A DNA stretch of 64,000 bases from Rhizopus arrhizus (GCA_024220505.1 JAKZZE010000006.1:1488001-1552000); one strand, 5' to 3'. Positions 1 to 12,142 are shown, numbered from the stretch's first letter. A program made the numbers and translations. The notes: generated by a model not told the origin, from the letters alone.

Positions 1-843
1 GATCTGCACCATTTTTTGTTGTTTCTCATTTTCTGAGAGCTCTTGGTATTTGTTATCGCGCAGGTTGGTGGGATCGCGAGGATCAAAATCGTTGATGAGC
101 TTGATACCAGCTGTATCAAGCTTATTAGCGGCAGTCGAAGCGTACTCGTTGTGGACAAGGAGTGCTACCACGCGGGTGGTGGGGTGGTAGACGTCGAGGA
201 TACGTCAGTTCTCCAGGCCAAGCATACCTACCTTCTTGCGAACATTGGTGATGGACTCCCTGAAGCGACAAGGAAGGTAAAGGTATTGGAACCCGTTATT
301 TACAGGAGGAGGAGCAAAGGTACGGGCAGCGACCTGAAGTTGGCGTTTGGAAGGTGCCTTACGGGTACGGGTGGTAGCCTTGGGCTTGGGTGGCTGCGTG
401 GTACGCATACCCTTACGAGCAGCCGAGGCGAACGAGGAAGTTGTAGGTGCAGGAGTGGAGGTAGGAGTGGGAGGTGACTTCCACTTGGAGGCCTCAGATC
501 CAGCAGGCTTGTTAACTGCTACAGTCTTAGGTGTAGCAGTAAGTGGGGCATTAAGAGCCTCTAGCTCTTTAATACGGCGATGAGCCGCCTCAAGGTCAGC
601 TCTTAGGTTCTGGTTCTCTTTGGTCAGAGCTTCCAGGTGTGCAAGGCGTTGACCTTGGCTGGTAATCATGGCCATGATCGGTTGGAACCAATCAGGCATA
701 CCGGGAAGGATACCAAAGTCAAGAGGCCCATTAAGTGAGAGGGCCGATGCGGTAGGGGCAGTGGCAGGGCCAAAATGGAAATCTGGCTCGCTTGTCAATG
801 TGGTGGTGATGCTGGTAGGGTTGGTGATATTGGCTATATCCAT
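1..843 (-). pseudogene. LINE ORF1, nonsense-interrupted, runs off the left edge
   Basis: Minus-strand ORF1 of a non-LTR retrotransposon. It reads from an ATG at 841-843 down to a TGA at 205-207 (212 residues). The same frame then continues open to the window edge. Seen: a short coiled-coil stretch (around residues 72-95), a Pro/Thr/Lys-rich linker, then a segment like the GFEYVYIPRSRR and RILDVCYPAHSVVGLLV blocks of the intact ORF1 at 27856-28842. The TGA falls exactly where that ORF1 has TGG (Trp before RILDV), so it is a single-base nonsense change. ORF1 proteins of this kind coat the element RNA; that role is inferred from position and similarity. The ORF2 that should follow lies outside the window. 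Confidence 0.8.
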
Positions 844-1121
844 GTTGTGCTTTGGCTTGCCGGTTGGGTGACGCTCAATATCAAGAGGTAGGAAGGGCGG
901 AGAACGATCTGCGAGGGTGCGTTTAGTGGCGGCAGAGGGTTCAGGGTCAGGGGAAGTTTGTCTTTTGTTGTTGCTGTTCTTCTGACTGTCTAAAGGAGTA
1001 TTTGTTGGATTTCTCGATGGGATTTCGATCTTAGAAGGTGAGGGTTGTTGTTTGTTGTTTATCTTGGATGGATTGATTGAACTAATGATGGATTGCTTTG
1101 TTTTTCTTTAAAGAAGTGTGA
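844..1121 (-). other. 5' leader of the left-edge LINE
   Basis: About 280 nt upstream of the ORF1 start, ending at the TGA duplication of element A1. It has no ORF of its own. The stretch ggatggattgatt at about 1069-1081 resembles ggatggatagatt in the leader of the second LINE (28958-28970), which supports a shared 5' untranslated region. Confidence 0.55.
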
Positions 1122-1765
1122 CACTGCAAATAATCGTGCAAACTCTGCACACTGTTAATTTTTAGCAATATGCTTTTCTGTTTAACGATGCCAAAAGCTG
1201 TGATTGAATGGGTATTTATGCCGACGTCAATATCGGCACCCTTTAAGGACCTAAATGTCTGTCAATATATTCTGCGTCTCTGTATGGTGCCGATATTAAC
1301 GAAAATGATGATCCATAGCTCTAAGTAGATTTATACAGACCCAATTGTCGTTTTGCGAAGGCGTCTCTCATGTTAGCTGCTTTACATAGTCTATTCTACG
1401 TTATAAATAATTTGGCAACCAATGATACTTTTTAAATCATTACTTTATTTGTCTTTTTGCTCTTTATAAACCACTCATATTGCCTTATATACTTCTTTAT
1501 GAACCACTTATATTGCTTTACATACTTCTTTACCGACCATTCATATTGCAATAAATATTGCTTTATATACACAAAAAAATAGGGATTTTGTTTATAAAAA
1601 ATAGCTTTTTTTTTTATTTAAATAAAATAATAATAACAATACATAGTATTTCTTTGCTTGTAGCATTTTAACAGTGTGCTTGACTTACCTAATGTCACCA
1701 GAATAGCAGCATCTAATCTAAAAATACATCAATTAATCTCGTGGAACTTTAAAAGTTCTCAAAAG

Positions 1766-1796
<31 letters not shown>

Positions 1797-1924
1797 CCCA
1801 AGGATTCTAGGATTCAAAGACACAAGGACCAGGGCACTTAAAGGAAAAGATGGAAGTACATCAGTACTTAAGAACCAAAGTAAAAACCAGGAAAGAAACA
1901 GAAAGAGGCCAAAGCAGAGCAGCA

Positions 1925-2245
1925 TTCATCTATAATAATTATTAGCCATCATGTATATAGTAAAAGTAATTGTACCTTTCTTTACATAGACAAGGGGAAG
2001 AAAACTTGCTGAGCTTTTACAAATAAGTAAAAAAAGAAACAGCACGCATCTATAATAATTATTAGCTATGATGGATATGTAATAAAAGTAATAGTACCTT
2101 TAGATGGGCTAAGAGAAGAAAACTAGCTAAGTTTTACCAACAAGTAAAAAAAAAAAAGGAAACAGTACGCATCTATAATAAATATTAGCTATTGAGTGTA
2201 TGTAGTAAAAGTAATAGTACCTTGCTTTAGATGGACCATGAAAAA
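1925..2245 (+). repeat. Subterminal repeats of A1
   Basis: Three degenerate direct repeats of about 120 bp begin near 1926, 2048 and 2170. Each starts with catctataata and contains agtacctt, then a purine-rich A tract. Equivalent repeats sit at the same place in A2 and A3. Subterminal repeats are transposase-binding sites in plant CACTA elements, so that role is plausible here but inferred. Confidence 0.65.
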
Positions 2246-3054
2246 AAAAGGAAAAGAAAAAGACATCAGTCAAGCTTATACCAACAAGGAAAAGAAGAAG
2301 CAATGATAATCCTGGGAAAAAGACTTTATAAAGACCATTTAAAACATCAAAAAAGCAATCAATACAATATTACTAAAGTACAAGTACCGTTAGAACAGGA
2401 ATACAATTTATATAATATTAAGAACTTACCTTTTATAAAAAAGAGAAGAAAAAAAAAAGAAAAAAAAAAAAAAACAGAAGTGCTTTTTTGTAGCCTTATT
2501 TTACCAATGTTACACTTATTCACTGTCTATCTATATTAGAAATCAAAAACAGTTGCTTTTCATATAGTCTGTATTTAATGGTATCCCAAAAGATAATTTA
2601 TACATTGCTTGAACAAGTTTTATTACTTGCGTGCAATATCTTTAACATGGAGGATATTCTTTTTTCTTTTTTTTTTTTTTTATTTCAAGTAAAAAAAAAA
2701 AAAGGTCGATACCAACAAATTATAGCAGAAAAACAACTTTTTTTTTTCTCCCTTGTTTTGTTTCATGGAATACACTAGATGTCAAAGGTACAAAAGATAA
2801 AAAAAAAGCTCAAGTATTGACCATATGTAAGTTTATAAAAAAAAAAAAATAACAACCAAGGCTAATGTCGGTTTTTTTTTTTTGTTTTTTTACATTAGGA
2901 ATTCCTAATGGGACACATTCGGATGACGAACATGAGCCACATGAGCAAAGTTGTTCGTTTTAACACGATAAAACTATAAGAATATCAAACTTATATTGTT
3001 GCTTGTTGTTGAAAAGCCCTTTTTGATAAAGGAAGTTGGCAATGTTAACATCTC

Positions 3055-3080
3055 TAATGGCTAATGGCTAATGGCAAATT
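3055..3080 (+). repeat. (ctaatgg)n short repeat, right end of A1
   Basis: A heptamer array near the right end, short here and in A3 (35883-35906) but expanded in A2 (19222-19282). Confidence 0.6.
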
Positions 3081-4499
3081 ACACCCATGTGCAAACATAA
3101 AGTAAGTAATGAACTAATATAAGCTTAAAAACATATATTCTTTTATATTATTCGTCATAAAAAATAATAAAGCACTTTATTTACTTGAAAAACAAAAAAA
3201 TTGTGCTTGTATCTATTAATTATAATTGCCTTGTAACAAGATGTTAACAAAGCTTCTTTTTTTTTATTCTTTTTAGAATATACACGTATTCTTTTGTTAT
3301 AATGTAAAAGCATTTGTATTTTTATAAAACATGTTTACTGTTAGGTTATTGTTTTCATTTGAATAAGTAACATTTTATTGCTATGCTCTTTTTTTTTTTT
3401 TTTTTTTCACTAGGTCTTTTTTTTTTAACTTTGTCTTTTTTTTTTTACTTTTAATTTTTCAGCTTCTTTTTTTTTCCCAAACGCAACTATTTTGTTACAT
3501 TCTGTTACACGTTTCTAATGAGCTAAGCTAAAAAGCACAGACTGCCTTCCTAATATGTATTCTTCTGATCAAAATAATCACAATGTGTTTTTGTTTTCCG
3601 CATTTTGCCCTCAAAAATAAAAAAAAGAAGATATCGGTCTTTCAACGATAGAGGAGAACAAGCTTTCCAAAAAAAGATCATCTGTAAAAAAAAAAGACAT
3701 TTTTTTAAAACGTGAATAACTTTATGAATATTTACCTTACAATGAAAAAAATAACATTACTTAATTTCTTTATTTTTTTCGCATCTAAATCTTTTTTCAT
3801 ATTTCGAAAATGACCAATACAGCAAGATATAATGTTTTTTTAAAAAAAAACTTTAAAATCTGTGGACCTATGACTGTCACCGATATCAGAATTCTACGTC
3901 AAAGGCGCAACATTATTTGCAGTGTGACACTGCACATAATTGTTATTTACAAAGTATGATAGCCCTCAGATATACCTCAGTTAATCGGGATTTATCATAT
4001 TTAATGCAGCGTTATTGCAGTATGCCAAGTTGAACCAGTTTACGTTGAATGTTAACTATTTCAGTGCGATAACCAAGTATCACTGTTTGGCAACGCGCCG
4101 CTTCATTATTCTTTTAACGATGAAACACAAGCATGATGCCTTTCTATTGGACCTTACATGCTTGCGTTTCTCTTTAATACCACTTCTTTATTGGCTTGTT
4201 ACCTTTTCCTAATGCTTCCTTATTCGTCTGTTGCTCTTTAACAATGCTTCCTTATTGGCTTATTATGGCTATATTTAGCTTTGGATGATTTATATTGGGA
4301 AATAAAATAGGCTTAAAACACGGTATTATTGGTCAAAAATGTAGTTTTATTCATTTATTTTTGGGCTTTATTGCCATATTGATTATATATTATTGGTTCA
4401 TTCCAGTATTACAAAAGGGTAGGGGAAGGAGGGAAAGCGAGCAGGGGATCCATGGAAACGATTAAATATAAAAATTTAAACGGTAGATGCAAAAAAAAA

Positions 4500-4985
4500 G
4501 GAAAATACACTTACCTTGACCATAGAAGCAGCAAACAAAAGAGCGTAGTAAATAAAACCCATAAAGAAAAGCGCGCCAGTAGTAAAAAGGATCCAAAGCT
4601 ATAGGAGGTTATAGACAACATGGAACAACAGAAGCCAAAGCATCTAAAATTGTATAAAATAAAATATTAATAAAAGTAAACCATGGTATACTTGATTTAT
4701 TTACCTTAAAGCTCTTTTACTAACAAAACAGGATGCCAAGACATCCATAAAGCTTCAGCCACGAACTAAAGGAATCTAATTTTACTTTTAATAAAGATTA
4801 CTGAAAGATATGAATGTATTTACCTTTTGAGCAGATATACAAACTAAAGGAACTACAGCAGCCATGGATACATGTATGAATGTCTACTACAGCATGTTAG
4901 AACTAAAGTTTTCTTTTTTTCTTTTTCTTTTTCTTTTTTTTTTTTTTTTTTTACTTACCTTGCGATAACCGGAGCGATGTTGAAA
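4500..4985 (+). repeat. Subterminal TTACCTT-bearing repeats of B1
   Basis: Four spaced copies of a short [A/C/T]TTACCTT motif, near 4511, 4702, 4820 and 4957, upstream of the B1 gene. B2 has counterparts near 20752, 21069 and 21175. They resemble the agtacctt repeats of the A family and may be transposase-binding sites (inferred). Confidence 0.5.
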
Positions 4986-5166
4986 AAGGAAATTGCTGAA
5001 CAGAAAGAAAAAAAAAGGAACAAAATTTCGAAAAGGAAATCTTTTTATATTTTTTTTTTTTGCTATACTAAGACTGAGTTTCATTGTAAACTCGATGATA
5101 TTTAAGAAAGATTCAATTTCGATGCCAAGCTCACTTATCTTTATTTCAAATTACTCTTATAACAAT

Positions 5167-6461
5167 ATGTCTGATCGTGGTATTCAATTCAACCCTGCTC
5201 CTGCCAATGCTCGTGGCTCTAACTTTGTTGGGCAACCAATCGCTGTTCCTTCTCGTGATGTTGCTCCTGAGCTTGCTTCAAGCGATGCCATTCCTGATAG
5301 CTTTGCCTATCCTAGGCCTGGCTTTCCTCCCATGACTCATGTTCAGAAGCGAATGCGTGAAGCCGAAGACATGGAGACTGATGAAGTATCTCTTTCTTTT
5401 TCCATTTATATGGAGCTAAGAAAAGAAAATGATGGTTTGAAAGAGATGCTTCGAAAAGAGCAAGAGGAAAAGCAGGCCTTGCAAGTAGCATACAGCAAGC
5501 TCAAAGAAGCATACGATGAGCTTGAAGCAGAATCAGGCAAAGGCGCAAAGCCGATTGCTACTGCTGTCAAAGTAAGAACATTAAAATTCAATTTTAAACA
5601 AATATACTAATCGCTTTTCTCTGAAATATAGGGTGCTGTGAGAAATCACTACAACAACCTGCCGCCATCATCTCAATATGTTCTTGAAAAGCCTCTGAAG
5701 TCTGCTGAAAATCAAAGAGTATTTAAATTGCTGCAGGATTATGTGAATAGCCATTATTCATATAAAAATACCAACAACCGCGATTTGCGCAAGTACCTCG
5801 AGCGCCAATATTATACAAAGAAGGCGGGAATATCCACAGGTGAAGAGGAAGATCCAGTTGAAGAATTTATAAGAAAACGAAAAGCAGCAAAAGTCACCCG
5901 TAGAAGCGCTGTAAGTGCCACATAAAATATTGTAATCGCATAACTAACTTTGTTTTTTAGAAAACAAGAGCTCGTAAGGCTATATACGAGCAGTACAAGG
6001 ATCAAGGCGTTTACGAAAGCTATCCAAACTGTGAGTATTTGCTTCAACAGCAATACATGTCTGAAGAAGAAGACATGTACAACAATGAAACAATCGATAA
6101 GGTGGAGGAAATTCTTCTGGAGCAAAATCCAGATAGAATGGCTCCTTTTACTGAAAAGGAACGTATGTCTGTCTTGTGCAAGAAAACAGTTGATTATTTT
6201 GAAGTTCGCGTACCAAAGTACAGATCACCTGCTGTAAGTTTAATTAATATCTTTTTAAGCGCAATCAACTAATTATCCAATATTCAGTGTACCGAATTTT
6301 TTAAGCTGTTGGATGATCAGATAGCAAGTGACAAGGCAAAGAGGCAAAGAACTGGAAATAGCAGCATCCAATTTCTTCCTCGTATACAAAGAAAATGCTC
6401 GTTGCCTGTTCCTGACTTCATCAAAAAAGAAAATATAACTGAAAAAAGAAAATATAACTGA
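5167..6461 (+). CDS. Four-exon accessory protein of B1 (unrecognised)
   Basis: Exons 5167-5571, 5632-5910, 5961-6233 and 6288-6461 join in frame with phase-0 GT-AG introns of 50-60 nt; a tactaa branch-point-like sequence precedes the first acceptor. Product about 376 residues. Its start (MSDRGIQFNPAPANAR) resembles the A-element protein (MSRRAATPINVPSNAPKR), and both genes have four exons with introns at codon boundaries. Residues about 80-125 are a charged heptad-like coiled coil; the middle is Lys/Arg/Glu-rich. I do not recognise a domain. A perfect 19-bp tandem duplication (6423-6441 and 6442-6460) shifts the frame and creates the TGA at 6459-6461. Without it the frame would run to the TAA at 6523-6525, giving about 391 residues. 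Function unknown; DNA binding or transposase partnership is a guess from context. Confidence 0.7.
6423..6460 (+). repeat. 19-bp perfect tandem duplication
   Basis: AAAAAAGAAAATATAACTG occurs twice head to tail in the last exon of the B1 gene. Since 19 is not a multiple of 3, it shifts the frame and truncates the protein. Confidence 0.95.
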
Positions 6462-6860
6462 AGAGAGTATCGCTTGGGCTTTTGGTGGTGAAATAGAGTT
6501 GGATGAAATCAACTTGCTGTTTTAAAAAAAAAAAACTTGTGAAATAAATAAAACAAAAAAAAAAATGAAAGCGGTGTTTAGATCTTTAAATTTAAATTTT
6601 TTTTTTTACCTTTGTTTCATTCTAGATTTGGTTACAGATTAAATCAGTTTGCCGTTTGTATTGTGGTCTTTGAATCTTATTTTAGATTTCTGCTTGATGC
6701 TTTCCACCTTCGTCATATTTAGTCCACTTTTATTTTTTTTTAATGAAAAAATTTCTAAAGTACTTTTTTTTTTAAAACCCAAATTTAAAACGCTCCTTTT
6801 TTTATTCAAGTTTAAACAATACATTGAATGGAGATTCCTTTTGTAATGTCAATGCTGGGA

Positions 6861-6900
<40 letters not shown>

Positions 6901-7185
6901 TTTCAACATTGCAACTTTTTTTTTTTTTTTTTTCAAAAGTACTCAGTAACAATATACTTTTTCTTTTGTTTTTTAACCTTTTCATAGAAACCTCAAGACG
7001 TGTAGCATAATAGACATTCATTCTGTTGCCGCCTTTTTTTTTTCTTTACTCTCAAAAAATAAAAATGATTATCAAAAATACTCTGTCTTTTTTATGCCGT
7101 GATCTTACTATTTAAAACATATCTTTTTCAGCTTTAAAACAAGTTTAACTTCTTTAGAGCCAAAAGAATCCTTCTTTTTTTTATA

Positions 7186-8840
7186 CAGTGACTCCCAAAA
7201 GTGTCCCAATGTTTTGTAATTTTGTCTTTCACTGTCATTGGTGCTATTGCTGTTTGCATAAAATATGTCTTGTTGTACCTCATTTGAAACCTACGGTAGT
7301 GTCAATGTACGTGGTACAAGTTATGTCTCAATTGATGTAGCGCAGGCGGAGATAAAACATATACAAAACGAGCGGTGCATTGGGACACTTTTGGGAGCAT
7401 ATTGAAAAAATCGGAATATCTTTATTTATTTACTATTACTAGTCTGTCCAACGTCCTTTGTTCTGAATACACTTTTGTATACGTTGTGGCATACTTTCTA
7501 TAGCATTTTGACACTCTTCCGGCTTCATAAGGTCGCACCAAACCTTAATCACACGTTCATAAAGCTCGTTCATGCCTTTTGGTGCAGTTTCATAGTCATT
7601 AAGTCTCCTTTTCAACAATGACCACATGTTTTCGATAGGGTCTAAGTCAGGAGATTGTGCAGACCATTGTAAAACAGCATAGAATTGTTTTTGGAGGTAC
7701 TCCTTTACTACTTTTGATGTATGCTTAGGGTCTTTGTCATGCTGGAAAATTATCTGGTGACGTTCGAAGCCTAATTTAGTGACACCATACTCAATTGCAT
7801 GGTCCAGTTCATCCTCCAAAATCTCTTTATACGATTCTTTGTCCATATTACCATTGATTTTGCACATCTAACCGACTCCAGCATAGGTAGTAGCACTCCA
7901 CAACATAATACTGCCTCCACCGTGTTTAACAGTCATCTTGACGTGATGGGATTTCAGGCTTTTTCCTAATCGAATCCATGCCCAGGTGCGTCCATCCGAA
8001 TTAAATCTGTTGATTTTTGTTTCGTCTGACCAAATAACACGTTTCCAGTCATCTACTGTCCAGTCCTTGTGAGTAATACACCAAGAAAGTCTGTTGCGGA
8101 TATTCTTCGCGCTGAGTAATGGCTTCTTTGGCTTCCCAATAGCACCTAAGCCTGCCTTCCGAAGGGCTCTACGAACTGTTTCGACACCTACTTTCTTTCC
8201 AATATCGTTTTCAAGGCATTCGATAACCTTCACAGCACTTGGAACACGGTTTTTGGTGACCTGGCGTACACAGTAACGTTCATCGGCTGCAGACAACACC
8301 TTGGGTCGACCCATGTTTGGCTTTATAACACCAGTGCAATGGGTTTTTCGGAGTCTCCCAACCGTACTCTTGCTTAAACGCGTCAATTCTTCCACCTCCC
8401 GAACCGACTTACCTTGTTTAAGGAGAGAAATAGCTTGAAATACCACATCTTGGGGGACTTGTTTCATATTGAGATTTAAAGAGCGAGTTATAGCAGAGTA
8501 GGAGCTTAAAACTTTAGCAAATGATAATTTGGACACCAGATACGTTTGCGACGCTAATATATGCGGTTTGGTGATTGTATGCAAGTTGTAGGTGGATATT
8601 TTGTAGATATTCCGATTTTTTCAATATGCTCCCAAAAGTGTCCCAATGCACCGCTCGTTTTGTATATGTTTTATCTCCGCCTGCGCTACATCAATTGAGA
8701 CATAACTTGTACCACGTACATTGACACTACCGTAGGTTTCAAATGAGGTACAACAAGACATATTTTATGCAAACAGCAATAGCACCAATGACAGTGAAAG
8801 ACAAAATTACAAAACATTGGGACACTTTTGGGAGTCACTG
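7186..8840 (-). mobile_element. Tc1-like element M1 with 235-bp inverted repeats
   Basis: 1655 bp between TA dinucleotides (7184-7185 and 8841-8842). The left end CAGTGACTCCCAAAAGTG is mirrored at the right end. The inverted repeat runs about 235 bp (7186-7420 and 8606-8840) and looks almost perfect by eye. Each arm has the TGGGACACTTTTGGGAG core twice in opposite orientation, once at the tip and once about 200 bp inward. It is inserted in B1. The arm similarity suggests recent insertion. Confidence 0.92.
7439..8467 (-). pseudogene. M1 Tc1-family transposase, one in-frame stop
   Basis: Minus strand, ATG at 8465-8467, about 341 residues. It is interrupted only by TAG at 7868-7870, after SATTYAGVG. 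N-terminal paired helix-turn-helix DNA-binding region (VSREVEELTRLSKSTVGRLRK-like, residues about 5-60). Catalytic residues are all present: the D in VIWSDETK, the D in FQHDKDPKHTS and the E in PIENMW, with 34 residues between the last two, so DD34E as in Tc1. Such enzymes cut and paste the element at TA. With the stop it should not make an active protein unless read through. Apart from that codon the gene looks fresh, consistent with its near-perfect ends. Confidence 0.88.
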
Positions 8841-8873
8841 TATATTTTATTCAATCTTTTAAATTTTCTACTA

Positions 8874-11800
8874 CAGTAGCGGACAAAACTGGTGCACAAA
8901 ACTTTTTTTTAGCTTTTAACTACAGTAGGTGAAAAAATACGAGCAACCTCTGTTCGATTTGTCTTCATATCTTTTTATTTTTGTGTGTATATTCGCCAGA
9001 GCTTTGATATCACACAAACTAATTAGGGCAACAAAGATGCATATAATACACTAAAGAGATTGACTGTACTTGAAGTACAAGCTTTTTAAAAAGGGAAAGA
9101 CAGTCATAAAAAAGCTAATGATGATTTTTCAAAATTCGCTATGTTTATTTAATATTTTCTATATCTTCCCTTTGCTTTAATAAGTGCTTCTACTTTGGCT
9201 GGCATACTATTGATGTGCCCCTTGCAAGCATTTGTATTGTGTTTATTTCGCTCTACATCCACAAATTGCTAAAGCTTTCTGATACCTCTTTCTCCGACTC
9301 CATGTAATGTCAGATTAAGTTTGAGCTGATGCCAAACATGCTTTATATGACTTAAATCCAGACTTTGAGCATACCAATAATTTATATACCTTACACTGAT
9401 ACCGCGTACCTATACAGTTATGATTTTTAATTTATACATTAGGCCGCTATCACTCTGAAGGTATACATCGGACGTCTTCAAATGATGATACTCTAACGTA
9501 TTCATGTAAATAATGCTAAGTATATGCAGACAAGCCGTTGAGTTTATGTTATGGTCATAAAGCTGATATGTCTAAACTGGTCCCTGAGTAGCTATGTGAC
9601 AGCACATGTTCATCCTAAGGCTGCTGTGCTTTACTGTAATGTCGATGTGATGAGGGAGCAGAATGTCATTTTATACTACTCTACACTACTTTACACCATC
9701 TGATCACTAGATGCTAGTCTTTGCTTCAGCTGAGAACGCTACTGTTCGTCACTCTTGACTTGACCAGTTGCCATGCCTTTTTGCTCAGGTCATCTGCTTT
9801 TTTCAACGATCCTTTTTCAAAAATGCCTTCTTTTTTTTAGCTCTCGGCGGCACTTTATGGATCTCAGCGCATTTACTCCTGAACGGTACATGAACAAGTA
9901 ACCAAACTTACCTAACTCCCTGAATAGCTCTTTCGCTACTGTTCGATGACCAGTAATAATACACAGCTTGATATAGTGCTTCATGGCATAAGAGACAATA
10001 GTATGTCTTCCAGCCGACAGGTGTGAATTTCATGGAAAAAGCTTCCTAGTATACCTTTTAACTGTGCGAGAATGAACGTAATACTTATCTGTGATATCCT
10101 CTGGCTTCATGCTATTTGGTGATATATTTCTTATTTCTGGATTGCTTTTCCATTGGTATAGATTTAGGCATGATGATGAGAAGTAGTGAAAGAAGTTGAG
10201 TAAAAAAAAAGAAACCAAGGGCTCTTGAAGTCGCACTTGCTTTTATATGGATACAATGAGGAACGCTCACAGTTCCATACAAGTACGCTATATAGTCTTC
10301 CGATATGTTCTTTGTTGACTTAAATGTAAACGTATGATTACCGTACATAATTTAAGCTGGTCGGAAGTCAAATTTTTAAATTCGCATTCTTATCTCTCTC
10401 TCAATTTCCAGTATTACTACATGAGACATTTACTGTTTCAAGACACATGACCCCGAAAATATACCATAGGAGTCTCAAGCCGGTAGTTGGCATGCACCTT
10501 TTGATATAGCGAAAAAAGTCGATTTTGCCAAAAGGTTGCTCGTATTTTTTCACCTACTGTACCATTACCTGCTCATGGTAATTGCAATAGTCATGAAACT
10601 GTACTAGAAGGAGGATATACTAGTCATTGTAATCTATGTATGTTCTAAGCATGACATTGTTAAAACTGAGCGATAAGCGTGCTTTGAATTTATAAAATCT
10701 TATATTTTCTAGAAACCGCAAAAGTGGCTAAAATCTTAGACTTTATATAATCATCTCATCTCTTGATATTATCGGATATTCTTCTTTGCATATGCTAATA
10801 ATATGCGTGTATATCATTTTCAGTAAAAGAACCCGGCTCTTTAACTATTCTTTTCCAAAGATCATCGACCCTTTTTGATCTAGTGTCGTATCATCATACC
10901 TTTGCCATCAATTGCCACCTGGCATGCTTAAGCGGACTTAGGCCGGGATTAGTGGCGGCTAAACTTGTAGCACAGAAGCGCTGTTATCAAATATTGAGTT
11001 TGTGACATGCGTTGACTTGTGCCTTGTGTCATTGTCATACTGAAACGAGAGATTACGACGTTTTAGACTACTATACGCTAGGCTTTTGTGGTATGAAGTA
11101 AGCGAAATATATGTGTATATTTATGAGTTCATTATACCATCGTATACCTGACACACATATTCTGGTCCTCAATATCTAATACAGCCTTAAAACATAACAG
11201 AGCAGCCAGCATGCTTCATTGTTTGATCACCGTGAAAAAATCGCTAAGGTTGCTCGACTTGCTTTCAATATTAGTGTATACTGTCTGCATCCATAATGTT
11301 CATATTTGTTTCATTGCTAAAGATAGCAGACTTCCAGCCCTCTATTGTATACAATGGCTTGTCGTGATACCACATTCATCGCTTTTTCCGGCTAATACAG
11401 CTGATGAAATTCTTCGATTCCTTACTTCCAGACTCAAAATCTAGCTTCCTACAGTGCCTTCAGACTGACAATTTGCTAATACTGTATCTTAAGGTCCTCA
11501 AGATGTGCTGAGCATCGGAAACTGTGTGTAACGGACCTTGTACAAGCTTTAGGTTGGTGATTGAGCTAGTAACTTTTCAGACTAAAAGCGGGAGACCTTC
11601 ATGATCACAAGACATAAAGTTTCTTTCTTCCCTCTTTCTCCTGTTGATTGTCCATTTAGAGATCCTTGTTACTCTAGAAATACCTGCTGTCGTACGAACT
11701 AGGCGTGTTCGAGATCTCAGAGTTTCGTTTTTACAGTTGCTTATTTTCTTAAACATATAAGGCTAGTACTTTGTTATAGTGAATAGGGTAAAAACAAAAG

Positions 11801-12142
11801 GGGGGACTCAATGGGAAATACAAAATAAGTACAGTTTTATATATTTTTTAAGAGCTACTAAAATTTACTAATATGCTGTGAAATCTGAAAGCAAACGGGA
11901 GAGATATGGGGAAAATTGAAAGAAGGCTAGACAAGCACCACATTTTTGGCGAAAATTGAAATATGCAAAAAATCACTAAAAATGACCTTATGCCTGAAGG
12001 ATGTCCGACACAGTTCCGGTTTACATAACATAATGTATATTTTGGACTGTCTTTCAGATGGTATATGCCACAAAAGTCGCAGACATATGGCGGAGATACA
12101 ATGTTGATTTTAATTTTTGTGCACCAGTTTTGTCCGCTACTG
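8874..12142 (-). mobile_element. Tc1-like element M3, copy a (interrupted by M4)
   Basis: Flanked by TA (8872-8873, 12143-12144) with ends CAGTAGCGGACAAAACTGG and its inverse. Removing M4 and the duplicated TA leaves 1630 bp, exactly the length of copies b and c. On the minus strand it holds a decayed Tc1-type transposase with several stops, best seen in the catalytic-core remnant near 11020-11170 (CQVYDGTM, QYDNDTRHKS). It is inserted in B1. Confidence 0.88.
8923..10559 (-). mobile_element. Tc1-like element M4 nested in M3a
   Basis: 1637 bp between TA (8921-8922 and 10560-10561). Ends are CAGTAGGTGAAAAAATACG and its inverse; they resemble the M2 ends (CACTAGGTGAAAAAATAGG), so M4 and M2 are related. 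The minus strand keeps decayed transposase: a helix-turn-helix fragment at about 10030-10110 (MKPEDITDKYYVHSRTVKRY) and a C-terminal remnant near 9150-9230. No long ORF remains. Confidence 0.85.

Larger units (their letters stand above)
1122..3923 (+). mobile_element. Element A1: internally deleted CACTA-like element
   Basis: 2802 bp. It begins CACTGCAAATAAT (1122-1134) and ends ATTATTTGCAGTG (3911-3923), a 13-bp perfect terminal inverted repeat. TGA flanks it on both sides (1119-1121 and 3924-3926), a 3-bp target duplication. Its left part (to about 2530) matches the left part of A3 at 28985-30420, and its right part (from about 2735) matches A3 from about 35560 to its end. The middle, which holds both genes in A3, is missing. 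It is therefore a non-autonomous deletion derivative that would need transposase from an intact copy. The ORFs in it are Lys/Phe-rich, follow A/T tracts and look accidental. Confidence 0.9.

Noticed and set aside
2231..2539. 102-codon Lys-rich frame in A1
   Set aside because: Lies in A-rich subterminal repeats, is not conserved in A2 or A3, and composition explains it.
11211..11444. A recurring open frame of about 77 codons (MLHCLITVKKSLRLLDLLSILVY) at 11211, 46846, 49271 and 63458
   Set aside because: It is antisense to the decayed transposase core in all four M3 copies and is conserved only because the copies are.
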